Positions 1-11,290 of a stretch of 64,000 bases of DNA are shown one piece after another; position 1 is the stretch's first letter; every line of letters starts with the position of its first letter. Source of the DNA: Platerodrilus igneus (taxonomy: Eukaryota > Arthropoda > Insecta > Coleoptera > Lycidae); assembly GCA_036346225.1 (NCBI GenBank), contig JARFIW010001090.1, forward strand, positions 62,001 through 126,000, given 5' to 3'. The notes under the pieces were generated by a model, which was not told the DNA's origin, ran no database searches, and worked only from the letters and a program-made list of their open reading frames with translations. The position numbers were made by a program, and so were the translations under genes.

Positions 1-2290
1 AGATGCCAAGAGATATAGGAATATATCAAATAGATTACATTCTTGTTAGACAACGGTTTAGGAATCAAGTAAAAGACTGTAGAAGCTACTCAGAAGCAGA
101 TATAGATACTGACCACAACATCGTAATTATGAAGGCCGCACTTAAATTTAAGAATATGAAAAAAAGAAACGGAAAAAGGCACTTGGACTTAGAGAAACTA
201 AAAGATAAAGATATTCAAGAAAGATTCGAAAAAAAGTCAAATGAATTGCTCAAAGATATCTGGAAAGTATCTGATACTAAGGAAGTAGAAACAGAATGCA
301 ATAACATTAAATCCAGTCTAGACATGGCGGCCAGAGATATTCTGCGGTATACACAAAAAGAAAATAAGACACCATGGATAACAAAGGATATCCTGAAGTT
401 AATAGAAGAAAGACGAAAATACAAAAATAAATCAGACGAAACAAGAAAACAGAGATACAAAGCCATAAAATGGGAAACTATTCGAAAATGCAGGAAAGCT
501 AAAGAACAATGGATTGATAAAAAGTGCAAAGAGGTACAAACGAAGATGGAAGTAGGAAAGACAGACGAAGCATACAAATTAATTAAATGAATTTTAGAGA
601 TATAAAACCGTATAGCAAAAATATAAGGGACGCACAAGGAAACGTCATCATAGAAAACGTAGAGAAAGTGGGTAGATTGCAAGAATATATAGGGAATTTA
701 TATGCAAGAGAGGAACTAACTGCATTAGAACAGGAATCAGACATGGAAAATGATGACTTGGGATATCCTATACTTCGAGACGAGTTTGAATTAGCATTAA
801 GGGGTCTGAAAAATGGTATGGCGCCGGGTGCAGATAAGGTGCAAGCAGAAACTCTAAAAGCCGCTGGACAAGCAGTAACAGAACGTCTCTTCCAACTTGT
901 AAGCTATATGTATGAGACAGGCGAAATACCTAAAGATTTCAAACGTAGCATCATAGTAACTATACCAAAAAAGATAGGCACGGATAGATGTTAAAATTTT
1001 CTAACAATATGTTTGACAGCACACGTGTCAAAAATATTAACTAGAATTGTGCAAAGACGAATGGAAAAACGGGCGGAAGAAATACTAGGAGAAGAACAAT
1101 TTGGGTTTAGGCGAAACAGGGGAACACGAGAGGCTATTTTAGCTCTGAGAATGATAATGGAGAAAACAATAGAAAAAAAGGAAAGCATGTATATAGGGTT
1201 TGTAGATCTGAAAAAAGCATTCGACAATGTAAAATGGAAAAAAATGTTTGAAATAGTCAAAAAGATTGGAATTAGTTATAGGGATAGACGAATAGTACAT
1301 AGCTTATACAAAGAGCAAACAGCAGTAATACAATTAGAGCAGGAACGTAGAGAAGTAAACATTAGGAAAGGAGTGAGACAGGGATGTTCCCTATCCCCAT
1401 TGATTTTTAACTTGTACATAGAAGAGGCAATGAATACTGTCAAATGCGGAAGACATTTGGAATTACTATGCAGGGACAAAAAATTGATATGCTTAGATTT
1501 GCAGATGATATAGCGGTGTTAGCGTCTAGCAAGGAAGAGTTAGAAGCTGCTCTTAATGAAATGGAAACGGTTCTAACAGAGAGATACGTTATGAAAATTA
1601 ACAAAACTAAAACTAAAGTTCTAGTATGCAAAGGTGGGGAAAATAAATCAAAAACAAGAATACAAGTATGTAACACGAACTTACAAGAGGTTAAGGATTT
1701 CTGCTACCTAGGAAGCCAAATAACGCAAGATGGGAAAAGCACAAAAAAATATAAAACAAAGATTAGCACAAGGTCGTGCTACATTTAACAAGAAAAAGCA
1801 ACTACTGTGCTCAAAGACCACAAACAGAAACAAGGAAAAGATTGCTTAAAACATATGTGTAGAGCACAGCACTGTACGGCTGTGAAGCCTGGACAGTAGG
1901 AGAAGCGGACAAGAAAAAGGTAGAAGCCTTTGAAATGTGGTGCTACAGACGTATGATGAAGATATCATGGACAGACAAAATTAAGAACGAAGAGGTACTA
2001 AAAATGGTAGGGGAAAAAAGAAATATGTAGAAAACGGTAAAAAAGAGGAGAGATAGAATGACAGGCCACATACTACGGCATGAGGGAATAGTGCAGAATA
2101 TATTAGAAGCAGAGATAGGAAAAAAGAGAAGAAGAGGCAGACCTAGGTTAGACTACTGCACACAGATAGTAAAAGATGTAGGCTGCAGGAATTTCAGGGA
2201 GATGTGTAGGCTAGCCCAGAATAGAAATCAATGGAGGTACGCATCCAACCAATCCCATGATGGATAAACTAATGATGTAAAAATAACTGC
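1..2290 (+). mobile_element. RTE/BovB-like non-LTR retrotransposon, copy A, cut by the window start
   Basis: The sequence runs from the end of the endonuclease domain through reverse transcriptase to the element's C-terminal domain. It lies parallel to the minus-strand copy at 11.7-14.8 kb. The C-terminal order seen here (FCYLGSQIT, then YGCEAWTV, then MWCYRRMMKISW, then a basic GRPRLDY segment) matches the arrangement known from RTE/BovB-type elements. The upstream part of the element lies outside the window. The coding region is broken into several frames, so this copy is dead. Confidence 0.85.
3..2267 (+). pseudogene. endonuclease-reverse transcriptase of RTE copy A (broken)
   Basis: Reading segments are 3-590, 587-994, 1013-1513, 1444-1788, a degraded stretch to about 2030, and 2058-2267. 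The first contains the end of an APE-type endonuclease (QIDYILVRQRF, then DTDHN, the SDH-like catalytic tail). The linker follows, then RT motifs KNGMAPGADK, FGFRRNRGT, FVDLKKAFDNV (catalytic Asp present), RQGCSLSPLIFNLY and RFADDIAVL (FADD box intact). The last segment holds MTGHILRHEG and a basic GRPR stretch ending in DG and a stop. The product would make a nicked-DNA-primed cDNA of its own RNA. Frame changes near 590, 990, 1480 and 1790 and stops near 1862 and 2030 prevent a full protein. The catalytic residues I can see are intact, so the decay is mainly by frameshift. Confidence 0.85.
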
Positions 2291-2374
2291 GCTTAAACAT
2301 GATGATTATTATACGTAACTACAAGAATTGGTTGAGCAATATTCTCGAATAATGTTAAGTGTGTAAAAGGATTT

Positions 2375-2452
2375 ACTGGAAAACCATTATTTCGGCAAAT
2401 GTCTAAGTGTTGGGGGATCTTGGTAGCCACAGGTTGCTTAACTCCCTTCACA
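2375..2452 (+). repeat. hairpin module (copy outside a PLE), 3' of RTE copy A
   Basis: About 80 bp that recurs at 11,230-11,290, 11,553-11,640, 27,919-28,003, 30,440-30,522, 31,322-31,405, 34,125-34,208 and 37,147-37,231. It can fold as an outer stem (a G run against a CCC run) enclosing GTAGCC-ACA-GGTTGC. Here it sits between the RTE 3' end and a second RTE tail. In most other copies it sits inside the pseudo-LTR of a Penelope-like element. Confidence 0.7.
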
Positions 2453-2529
2453 ACCACTGAAGGTCGGAGAGATAGGGTATATAAATGTAAAACAATATAA
2501 GGTGACCGAACTGCATCTAACAAGAAAGA

Positions 2530-3014
2530 ACAACGCCTATGAGGAAAGACAACAAACATAGAACACGAAGAAAATTGTTGAAAGCATATGTGTGGAGCAT
2601 AGCACAGTATGCCTATGTAATACAGGCAGTCTGAAACACAGACAGAAAAACGATAGCAGCCTTTTGAAATGCTGTGCTTCAGATGTATGAGGACGAAAGC
2701 ATGGACAGACAATAATAATAACAAATAGGTTATAGAAATAGTAGGGAAACAAGGATATCTGGGGAAAAAGATAAGAGAAATAGAAGGGCGGAATACGTTC
2801 TAAGGTATTTTTGGGGAATAGTATGGAATATATTACAAGCAGAGATAGAAAAAAAAAGGTAGATGTAGACCTAGATCAGATAGTGATAGATGCAGACTGC
2901 GCAAATTTCAGGGAAATCTGTAAGTTAGTTCAGAATAGGAAACAATGACGGTACGCGTCTAATCAGTTCCAGGACTGAAGACCTAATGATGATGATGATG
3001 ATGATGATGATGAT
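2530..3014 (+). mobile_element. 3' tail fragment of a second RTE-like LINE with (ATG)n tail
   Basis: The stretch keeps degraded C-terminal RTE coding sequence: a cysteine/tryptophan region near 2,590-2,720, then DCANFREICKLVQNRK-like sequence near 2,890-2,945. It ends FQD-stop, followed by an (ATG)n run at 2,986-3,014. A short simple repeat at the 3' end is usual for RTE-clade elements. Its mirror copy lies at 10,720-11,140 on the other strand. Confidence 0.7.
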
Positions 3015-3019
3015 ATATA

Positions 3020-5171
3020 CAGGGTGTCCTATTTCTTACACGTTGTATAGGTAACTCTGTTGTTTGTGACATTAGAGAAAAGGTTAAATAGGAAAGTAGT
3101 GCAGTTTTTAATGCCGAGTTCAGCCATGAGGGGATAATTAACATACAGGGTGTAGCAAAAGCGTTATATCAAAATAACAGAATTTTGATCTTTTTTGTTT
3201 TGCTTCGTGGTTCATTTATTGTGATAGATACAGTAAAACGTTGTAGATGTTTTTTACATTATTTTAAAAGTAGAATAAGATAAACTTATTTGTTTTTACA
3301 TGACTTTGATCATGTTCGAGTAAATAAGTGAGGTTATGTTTTTTTAAATGGAAACCATAACTGGTGGTAGTTCTGATATAAAGGCATGTTCAACATAAAA
3401 ATTTTTGAAAAAAAATTTGTTTTTATAAAATACGAAACTTCATATTAAATAATACGTGAATAATTGAGCTGATTTTAAGAATCAAGTAGCTATATGACAC
3501 ATAACAATAGATTTCACTTGTTTGAATAATAGAAATTAGATAGTACTGTTATTTTGTGTTGATACGTACATTATTTTCTTCTAATAATTAGGATGTCCTA
3601 TACAAATAAAGAAAAAAATGACATGCTCTTTTGCTATTATTCTTCAAATTGTAACTCATGTGCAGCAGCGAATTTGTACTTTGAAAGATACATGGAACGT
3701 AAGCAACCACACTGTCGGATACTTAGCAAACTTGAAAATAATCTTAAGGCATATGGTGCATTTACCAAATCTAAATTCTTACGAAAATATGAAGAAACTG
3801 TTGAAACGAATGTGTTGGCGTTTGTTAACTATAAACCAGAATCTTCTACTGCCGAAATTGCAACCACTGTGCAACTTCTAAGGAAATTGTGAGGTGTGTT
3901 CTGAAAAGTCGAAAATATCATCCCTATCACTATTCTATTTCGAATGCATTGTATCCAGTGAATAATCAAAGACGGATAACATTTTGTCGTTGATGCCTTA
4001 ATAAATGTGAAGAGGATTCATATTTTGAAGAATCATTATGTTTACTGACGAGACTAAATTTACAAATAACGGAATATTTAATCGGCATAACAAAGTATTT
4101 TACTCTCAAGAAAATCCTAAACTTGTGCGTGAATCCAGAGATCAACATCAATTTGGTATTAATTGTTGGTGTGGAATATTTTATGGAAAAATTATTGGAC
4201 CTTTTTTTATAACGACAATTTGACCGTTGCAAATTGCTTAAATTTCTTAAAACACCAACTGGAAGAATATTTGGAAGAATTACTTCTTAACATCCATTAC
4301 AGACTAAAGTATTTCCAACACGATGGTGCCCCTGCACACAGTGGTACATCAGTGAAGCAATATTTAACTGATCGTTTTGAGCACGTGATTGGTAACAATA
4401 TGGAAATTGATTGGCCTGCTCGTTCACCACAACTTACGCCATTAAATTTTTATTTGTGGGGTGATTTAAAAAATAATGTGTATTCTACTACTCCTCAAAT
4501 GCTTGAGAATTTAATAGCTAGAATCCAAACAGCAATTGCAAGCATTGATGCACGAACAATAGAAAAAGCACTTTGTAATGTTAAAAAACGATGTGAGCTG
4601 TGCCTTCAACAAAATGGTAAGCACTTTGAACACCTTATGAAGTGATATTATATTTAAAATTTTTAACATAATTTGTTTTTGATATTTTTGTTACATCATG
4701 CATAAGTATTTTATTATTTAATACCAAGTTTCGTATTTCATAAAAACAAAATTTTTTCAAAAATTTTTATGTTGAACATGTACACTCTAGTACATCACTT
4801 AAAAGAGAAAAAAGCCTTTCTATCAGAACTACCGCCAATTATGGTTTTCATTTGAAAAAACATAACCTCACTTATTATGACCAAAGTCATGTAAAACCAA
4901 ATAAGTTTATCTTATTCTCCTTTTAAAATAATGTAAAAAACCTCTACAATGTTTTACTGTATCTATCACAATAAATGAACCAATAAGCAAAACAAAAAAG
5001 ATCAAAATTTCGTTATTTTGGTATAACGCTTTTGTTACACCCTGTATGTTAATTATCTCTTCATGGCTAAACTCGGCATTAAAAACTGCACTACTTTCCT
5101 TATTTAACTTTTTCTCTAATGTCACAAATAACAAAGTTACCCATACAACGTGTAAGAAATAGAACACCCTG
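3020..5171 (+). mobile_element. mariner-type DNA transposon 1, with long terminal inverted repeats
   Basis: The ends are inverted copies starting CAGGGTGTCCTATTTCTTAC at 3,020 and, reversed, at 5,171. The inverted repeats run to about 3,455 on the left and from about 4,708 on the right, with a right-arm insertion of about 28 bp. A second CAGGGTGT motif lies inside each arm (near 3,152 and 5,045). The element sits in TA-rich DNA, as expected for TA target sites, though the flanks read TA on the left and TG on the right. It separates the RTE tail (left) from the LTR retrotransposon (right). Confidence 0.85.
3593..4645 (+). pseudogene. Tc1/mariner-superfamily transposase with DUF4817-like N-terminus (broken)
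   Basis: The ATG at 3,593 opens MSYTNKEKNDMLFCYY, a helix-turn-helix N-terminus like the DUF4817 domain of many insect transposases. That frame stops at 3,892. The catalytic half continues in other frames: MFTDETKFTNNG (first Asp) near 4,038, FQHDGAPAHSG (second Asp) near 4,312, and WPARSPQLTPLNFYLWG near 4,411, then a C-terminus ending at 4,645. The third catalytic position, normally Asp in SPDL, is Gln here. With the frameshifts, the enzyme is dead. The expected role was cut-and-paste transposition of this element using its own inverted ends. Confidence 0.85.
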
Positions 5172-5191
5172 TGTATATATATATATATATT

Positions 5192-6063
5192 TAATGCTGT
5201 AATTATAGGGTTAATTTAGGGGTAGGTTAAGTCATTGGAGTCGTAGAATAAGCAAGGGAAACTTCCAAGCAACAGAAGCACGAAATTATAGATATTAGGA
5301 AAGTAAATAGGTTATTATAAAAATTATTAGTTGCAAGCACATTGTATATAGCAGTACAAACAATTAAAACACATATCCAAGTGTAGCTACTAGCAGAGAT
5401 TAGAATTTAAAAAGGTTATGAAACGCATTAAAATTAAATCAGTGAAAAACTTGCATGAAGTGGCTAGATAAACATTCATAAAGTGTGTAGAGATATTATC
5501 GTAAACGCACGCAGAAATTATGCTTTATTTAAAAGCGTACGTGATCTAAGAGAATCACAGTTGTTCGAAAATCCAATTTATTGGGAAATAAACAAATACC
5601 AAATTTATTCAATTTAGATTAGAATAAAGCTAACAAACAAGACTACGTGCTCGATATGTACAAAATTCCTGGGATTCCTGAAGTAAATATAAGGTACAAC
5701 AATTGAATTACGTGACCTCAATCACCGCATCATGCAATTAAAATACATACATTGGTAAATTTTTCCAAACATAACAAGTGATAATATACTTGTCCTCGCC
5801 TAGCACGTGAAACCAGCGAATCACAAACAAGAGTGGAACAATCTTATAAATATCTGGAGAATTGAATATCAAGTTAGTATACTTTGAAACTGGGCAGTGA
5901 CTATAATTGAAAGTGCCAAATATTTACGTGAATAAGAAATATTTGTTAACAGTGAAATTATAAAGTGTAGAATTGTGAAAATTATGCCGTATTTCTGAGA
6001 CGTAAGTAAATAAGATTTAGGAAATTATAACATTTCTAATAATAAATAAAACAGGGCTCTGGA
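5192..6063 (+). repeat. left LTR of LTR retrotransposon 1
   Basis: It starts TAATGCTGTAATTATAGGG and ends ACAGGGCTCTGGA. It matches 8,866-9,738 almost base for base. The step after the repeat, TGGATGTCAATCTGA, could be a primer-binding site because it begins TGG. Confidence 0.8.
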
Positions 6064-6075
6064 TGTCAATCTGAT

Positions 6076-6991
6076 GTGAATCGAGAGTTAGGTAGTTTAA
6101 AATCAGAATTTGAAAATGTGGGTAGAAATCAGGGATTACAACATACTAGGATAAATAGACCGGAGATTTCAGTAGAACAATATTCCAAATTTTATGGAGA
6201 CAACAAAATAAATCCAAAAGTATTCTTAAATAATATCAGAAAATTAATACAGGGATCAACGGATGAAAGGTATAATTTAAACTTCGTCAGATCAATGTTG
6301 AAAGGAAGCGCGGAGATATGGTTTGATTTAATAGAAAATGAAATCGGAATATTTCAAGAGTTTGAAAGTAGGTTTTTGAGAAAATTTTGGGGGATAATCA
6401 ACAATACAAGGCGCGAGATAATTTAATTACAGTGAAATACAATCAAAATTTAGGAATGACTAGAGAAACATACGCTATACAAAAATTCAGTTTAGCGAAG
6501 CAATTAGATCCGCCGATGGAAGAAACACAAATCATAAAATACTTAGCGGGACATTTTGGCGAAGAAATCAGACATTATGTAATGATGCAAAACATAGTCA
6601 ATAGGAGATTTTCTTGGAATATTTACAACGTTGTGATGAGTTAGGACAAAGTCGTGTATTGGAAGGTAGGATGGCACCAAGACAGCGAGAGAGTTTAGGC
6701 AGATTGCAAAGAAATACAGAAAATAATAGATCAAACAATAGGGGAAGTTATGGGGGACAATTTTATAGAAATAACCAAAATAACTACTATAACAATAATT
6801 TTAGAAGGAACTGGAACACGAGAGATACTCCAAGAAGAGAAGCAGAGCGGACGAATCACAACAGAAATATAAATCAGTGTATGATACAAACACAACATCG
6901 GGAACAATCAGCACAACCTATAAGAATGAATCGTACCTATGCAGAAGTTACGAGTCAGGCAAGACCATCTACATCGAATCAGGATTTTTGA
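6076..6991 (+). pseudogene. gag of LTR retrotransposon 1 (frameshifted)
   Basis: Three overlapping segments (6,076-6,426, 6,387-6,644, 6,614-6,991) read as one capsid-like protein. There is a polar N-terminus, a capsid-like part with FYGDNKINPKVFLNNIRKL and FESRFLRKFWG, and a nucleocapsid-like tail rich in Asn, Arg and Gly (NNRGSYGGQFYRNNQNNYY). I see no CCHC zinc knuckle, so RNA binding would rest on the Arg/Asn/Gly tail. The first codon listed at 6,076 is GTG, not ATG. The true start is uncertain and may lie upstream in the leader. Gag overlaps the protease frame by over 100 bases, a layout usual for Ty3/gypsy, with gag one frame ahead. Confidence 0.65.
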
Positions 6992-7719
6992 AAGAGGACA
7001 AACCAAGTAAGCTCTTAAAAATAAATGGATACGAACACCAGCGTGAATACATAAAATGTGAAATGGAAAAGAAAATGAATAAAAGCTTATTACCGATAAT
7101 TAAATTAAGGATTGGAAATAGTCGAGGTGAAACACTCATTGATACGGGAGCTGAAGCGTCGTTAGTGTCTGAGGACTTTGTTAAACGGGAAAAATTAATA
7201 GGGAACATGTTGCCCATGAGGAAATTTAATTTAATAGCACCAAATATCAAGAGATTTGCAAGTGTGAACAAAATAATAGTTCTGGAATGCGAAATGGGTA
7301 AGATAAAGTTTGAGAATGAATTTATAATAGTGCCAGGGTTAAGAGTAGATGCAATAATTGGTATGGACATAATAGATAAGTTGGGTTTAAAAATAAATGC
7401 CAAAGGTAAGGCAATAGATATAAAGGGGGAATATATAAAATGGGATGGTGAGGAGAGCATTGAAGTCAAAGGAGACTGTATAAATATTAATAAATTTGAG
7501 GGTAAAGTTGATATAAAAAGGGATATTGATGATAATATAAATTGTCCAGAAGAAGTAAAAGAAAGGGTCAAGGCACTGTCAATAAAGAATTCAGAACTAA
7601 TAATAAATAAATACAGAATAGCAACGGGTTATGTGCATAAATCAGAAGTTGTAGACACGGAGCCGTTTAATGAAACTTCACCACAAAGAGAATCAAGAAA
7701 ACATATCGGTTTTATATGA
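6877..7719 (+). pseudogene. retroviral-type aspartic protease of LTR retrotransposon 1, truncated pol
   Basis: The frame contains LPIIKLRIGNSRGETLIDTGAEASLV near 7,090-7,170 with the catalytic DTG triad intact, and later VDAIIGMDIIDKLGLKI, the second half of the retropepsin fold. The protease would cut the gag-pol polyprotein. About 150 further residues follow (KFEGKVDIKRDID, then a conserved-looking RVKALSIKNSELI), which may be the linker before reverse transcriptase. The frame stops at 7,719 just where RT should begin, and no RT motif follows. Confidence 0.75.
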
Positions 7720-7756
7720 AAGGGCAAAATGATAAGTGTGAAGTGGTTCCTTTGGT

Positions 7757-8083
7757 TTGTTAGGAAATAAGAATGTGATATGGGAACCGTATGAAGAATT
7801 TGGAAGTGACGTGTTAAATTTTAAAAAGGACTTGGAAGGAAGTTGGTTGAAATTAAATTTTGTAGAGAGAAAAATAAACAAGAGGAAATGTAGGTTCTTT
7901 CAGGGGGAAACAAAAATTTTGGGAGATGAAATAGGACATATTAAGAGGAAAAATAATGCAGATAATAAATTAATTTTAGAAAATAATTTCGAGAAGATAG
8001 TGAATAGGGGAAATAAGAAAGATAGGATTATTGCCGAGAGAAAACTATTGATAATGGAGAAAAATTTACATAATGTAAAATAA
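7757..8083 (+). pseudogene. unrecognised 3' ORF remnant of LTR retrotransposon 1
   Basis: A 108-residue lysine- and asparagine-rich reading frame lies between the protease and the 3' repeats. It contains KNVIWEPYEEFGSD and CRFFQGETKILGDEIGH. I find no catalytic motif. By position it may be the tail of pol (past integrase) left after deletion of the middle. This is inference from location only. Confidence 0.35.
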
Positions 8084-8127
8084 ATTAGTGGAAATAAGGA
8101 TATAATTATAATTTAGGATAGTTAATT

Positions 8128-8625
8128 AGAATAGGAAAAACATAGGATAGGACAATCATAAATTAGGATAAATTAGGGAATAGGTATTGTACATATTGTA
8201 ATATTTGAAGAAAACAATAGAACATAGATAAATGGGAATAGATAAACAGGAGAAATATGAAGAGATGATACGTTGTATGAATTAATGAAAATAGGGAAAG
8301 CATAGATGGATAGGAATTAGGGAGATGAAATGCTTTATATAGACTCATAAAGAAATTAGAATAGGAAAAACATAGGATAGGACAATCATAAATTAGGATA
8401 AGAGAATTAAATTAGGATATCATCATAAATTAGGATAAATTAGGGAATAGGTATTGTACATATGGTAATATTTGAAGAAAACAATAGAGCATAGATAAAT
8501 GGGAATAGATAAACAGGAGAAATATGAAGAGATAATACGTTGTATGAATTAATGAAAATGGGGAAAGTATAAATGGATAGGAATTAGGGAGATGAAATGC
8601 TTTATATAGTCCTATAAAGATAGAA
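8128..8625 (+). repeat. tandem duplication with 267-bp period, upstream of the 3' LTR
   Basis: The block beginning AATTAGGATAAATTAGGG occurs at 8,161 and again at 8,428, with about 200 bp of close similarity after each. It lies in the noncoding 3' part of LTR retrotransposon 1, AT-rich and without coding motifs. Confidence 0.75.
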
Positions 8626-8865
8626 AGAGGCGTGTGTAAATAATGATCATTTTGAAAATAGCATAAAATATTAGGAAGGAATACATGTGTAGTTATAGAA
8701 TAGATGATATTAAAATAAGAATAGAGATGTAAAAATAATGCAGGAGTTGTGTACATAGTAAAGCGAAATAAAAATAATATATTTTTAACTAAGGTAAATT
8801 TTTGTGCCACGTTGGGCGCCAAAACTAACAAATTTCAAAAAAAAAATTATTTTAATTTGGGGGAT

Positions 8866-9738
8866 TAATGCTGTAATTATAGGGTTAATTTAAGGGTAGG
8901 TTAAGTCATTGGGGTCGTAGAATAAGCAAGGAAAACTCCCAACCAACAGAAGTACGAAATTATAGATATTAGGAAAGTAAATAGGTTATTATAAAAATTA
9001 TTAGTTGCGAGCACACCGTATATAGCAGTACAAACAATTAAAACACATATCCAAGTGTAGCTACTAGCAGAGATTAGAATTTAAAAAGGTAATGAAAGGC
9101 ATTAAAATTAAATCAGTGAAAAACCTGCACGAAGTGGCTAGATAAACATTCATAAAGTGTGTAGAGATATTATCGTAAACGCACGCAGAAATTATGCTTT
9201 ATTTAAAAGCGTACGTGATCTAAGAGAATCACAGTTGTTCGAAAATCCAATTTATTGGGAAATAAACAAATACCAAATTTATTCAATTTAGATTAGAATA
9301 AAGCTAACAAACAAGACTACGTGCTCGATATGTACAAAATTCCTGGGATTCCTAAAGTAAATATAAGGTACAACAATTGAATTACGTGACTTCAATCACC
9401 GCGTCATGCAATTAAAATACATACAATTGGTAAATTTTTCCAAACATAACAAGTGATAATATACTTGTCCTCGCCTAGCACGTGAAGCCAGCGAATCACA
9501 AACAAGAGTGGGACGATCTTATAAATATCTGGAGAATTGAATATCAAGTTAGTATACTTTGAAACTGAGCAGTGACTATAATTGAAAGTGCCAAATATTT
9601 ACGTGAATAAGAAATATTTGTTAACCGTGAAATTATAAAGTGTAGAATTGTGAAAATTATGCCGTATTTCTGAGACGTAAGTAAGTAAGATTTAGGAAAT
9701 TATAACATTTCTAATAATAAATAAAACAGGGCTCTGGA
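8866..9738 (+). repeat. right LTR of LTR retrotransposon 1
   Basis: This is the partner of 5,192-6,063. The purine tract at 8,855-8,865 directly precedes it. An antisense primer-binding-site-like motif, CCACGTTGGGCGCCA, sits 45-60 bp upstream (8,807-8,821). The same motif is at the centre of the palindrome near 22.77 kb. Confidence 0.8.
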
Positions 9739-10557
9739 AGTCGATCTGAATGTCGATCTAATGAATGTCGATCTAAATTCCTCTCTGAAGGTTGATCTAA
9801 ATTCCTCTCGGAATGTAAATCTGAATTTACCGTCGGAATGACCATCTCAATTACGATATGAATTACAATAATAAATTACAAGTAAAATAATGTTACGATT
9901 CCTGTAGAACTTCAAATTACGAGACGTTACAATCAAAATAGAATTTTGGAGAATGCTGCCTGGTCAAGCAAATTGATGATAAATAAACGCACCAATAACG
10001 ATTAGGATATCGACTTCAATTCTTGGGAGCACCTATGAAAATTATTCAGGTAAAGATTTTGATATGATTTATTTTTGAAACTGTTTTATTTCAAATATTT
10101 TTGATATGATTTATTTTTATACTGTTTTATCTCAATCATAATTTAAAGTGTAAAAGCCGACAAATTGGGGGTTTCTTGCAAAAGTTTTATGAAAAGTTAC
10201 AGACAGCTTGAAACGTTTCAATAAGTCTTTAAAGGTAATAAAAAGCTCGTTTTGCTGGCTTGATTTTCTAATAATTTGACAGATGTATACGATACAAAAG
10301 AAGAGAAGATAGTTAAAAGTGTTGTAAATATTCTATCATTATACCATGTATTATAAAAGTGCTTTGGTTAATTGAATCAGCTAGTCGAGACAAAAGATAA
10401 TTATAAATTTACATTTTCACAAGTGTTTGAGTGATATAAGGGGCCGTGAGAGAGTAACAGGGGTTATCACAGCATAAATTATTGCACCCAATCGTAGGGG
10501 CGGCGAGTATCACAGCATATTTATGGGCTGTCCAAGCCGTGGAGCGAGTTAACACAG
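9739..10557. other. no gene; possible remainder of LTR or leader
   Basis: The first 120 bp hold short repeats of GTCGATCTGAATGTCGATCT and GATCTAAATTCCTCTC type. The rest is AT-rich with GC-richer patches near 10,440-10,550 containing repeated TATCACAGCATA. TGGAAGTCGATCTGA at its start resembles TGGATGTCAATCTGA after the left LTR, so this may be the start of another internal leader. No ORF is supported. Confidence 0.4.

Positions 10558-10598
<41 letters not shown>
10558..10598. repeat. (TA)n microsatellite
   Basis: A pure TA run forms the right border of the LTR retrotransposon region. The left border at 5,173-5,190 is also a TA run. Confidence 0.9.
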
Positions 10599-10600
<2 letters not shown>

Positions 10601-10714
10601 CTGCTAACAATTCTGCATCTTTACAAAGTTGATACGTTTTAGTGTCCACCAGAAATAGCGGAAATAGGTCATTACATATATGGAGTATAATGTTGTTTAT
10701 TTCTTGAAGAAGTC

Positions 10715-11222
10715 CTGGAACTGGTTAGATGCGTACCATCATTGTTTCCTATTCTGAACTAACCTACAGATTCCCCTGAAATTTGCACAGTCTGCATCTA
10801 TCACTATCTGATCTAGGTCATCATCTACCTCTTTTTTCCTATCTCTGCTTGTAATATATCCCATACTATTCCCCAAAAATCCCTTAAAATGTATTCTGCC
10901 CTTCTATTTCTCTTATCTTTTTCCCCAGATATCCTTGTTCCCCTTCTATTTCTATAACCTATTTGTTATTATCTTTGTCTGTCCATGCTATCGTCCTCAT
11001 ACATCTGAAGCACAGCATTTCAAAAGGCTGCTACCGTTTTTCTGTCTGCGTTTCAGACTGCCCGTATTTCATAGGCATACTGTGCTGTGCTCCACACATA
11101 TGCTTTCACAAATTTTCTTCTTGTTCTATGTTGTCTTTCCTCATAGGCGCTGTTCTTTCTTGTTAGATACCGTTCGGTCACCTTCTATTGTTTTACAATT
11201 ATATACCCTATTTCTCTGACCT
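10715..11222 (-). mobile_element. RTE 3' tail fragment, inverted copy of 2,450-2,965
   Basis: Read on the minus strand it repeats the right part of the first 3 kb: degraded cysteine/tryptophan-region coding sequence, then the NRK and NQF-type C-terminus ending near 10,715. The (ATG)n tail seen in the plus-strand copy is absent. Confidence 0.7.
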
Positions 11223-11229
11223 TCAGTGG

Positions 11230-11290
11230 TTGTGAAGGGAGGTAAGCAGCCTGTGGCTGCCAAGTTCCCCCAACACTTAACCATTTACCG
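11230..11290 (-). repeat. hairpin module with perfect inner stem
   Basis: On the minus strand the inner stem reads GCAGCC-ACA-GGCTGC. Two wobble pairs of the common form have become Watson-Crick pairs, so the fold is kept although the sequence differs. Confidence 0.65.

Larger units (their letters stand above)
5192..9738 (+). mobile_element. LTR retrotransposon 1 (Ty3/gypsy-like), internally deleted
   Basis: Two near-identical direct repeats of about 872 bp flank a gag-protease region on the plus strand. The internal region is under 3 kb and has no recognisable reverse transcriptase, RNase H or integrase core. A purine-rich tract (AATTTGGGGGAT) precedes the right repeat. Both sides are bordered by TA microsatellite (5,173-5,190 and from 10,558). 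The outer right boundary may therefore be near 10,557, not 9,738. Confidence 0.75.

Noticed and set aside
215..682. 155-residue minus-strand frame opposite RTE copy A
   Set aside because: It is the antisense shadow of a real LINE reading frame. The matching plus-strand frame (12,835-13,644) opposite copy B is the same shadow.
6969..7571. 200-residue minus-strand frame, hydrophobic
   Set aside because: Antisense of the protease region with its DTG motif. Hydrophobicity comes from reading lysine/isoleucine codons backwards.
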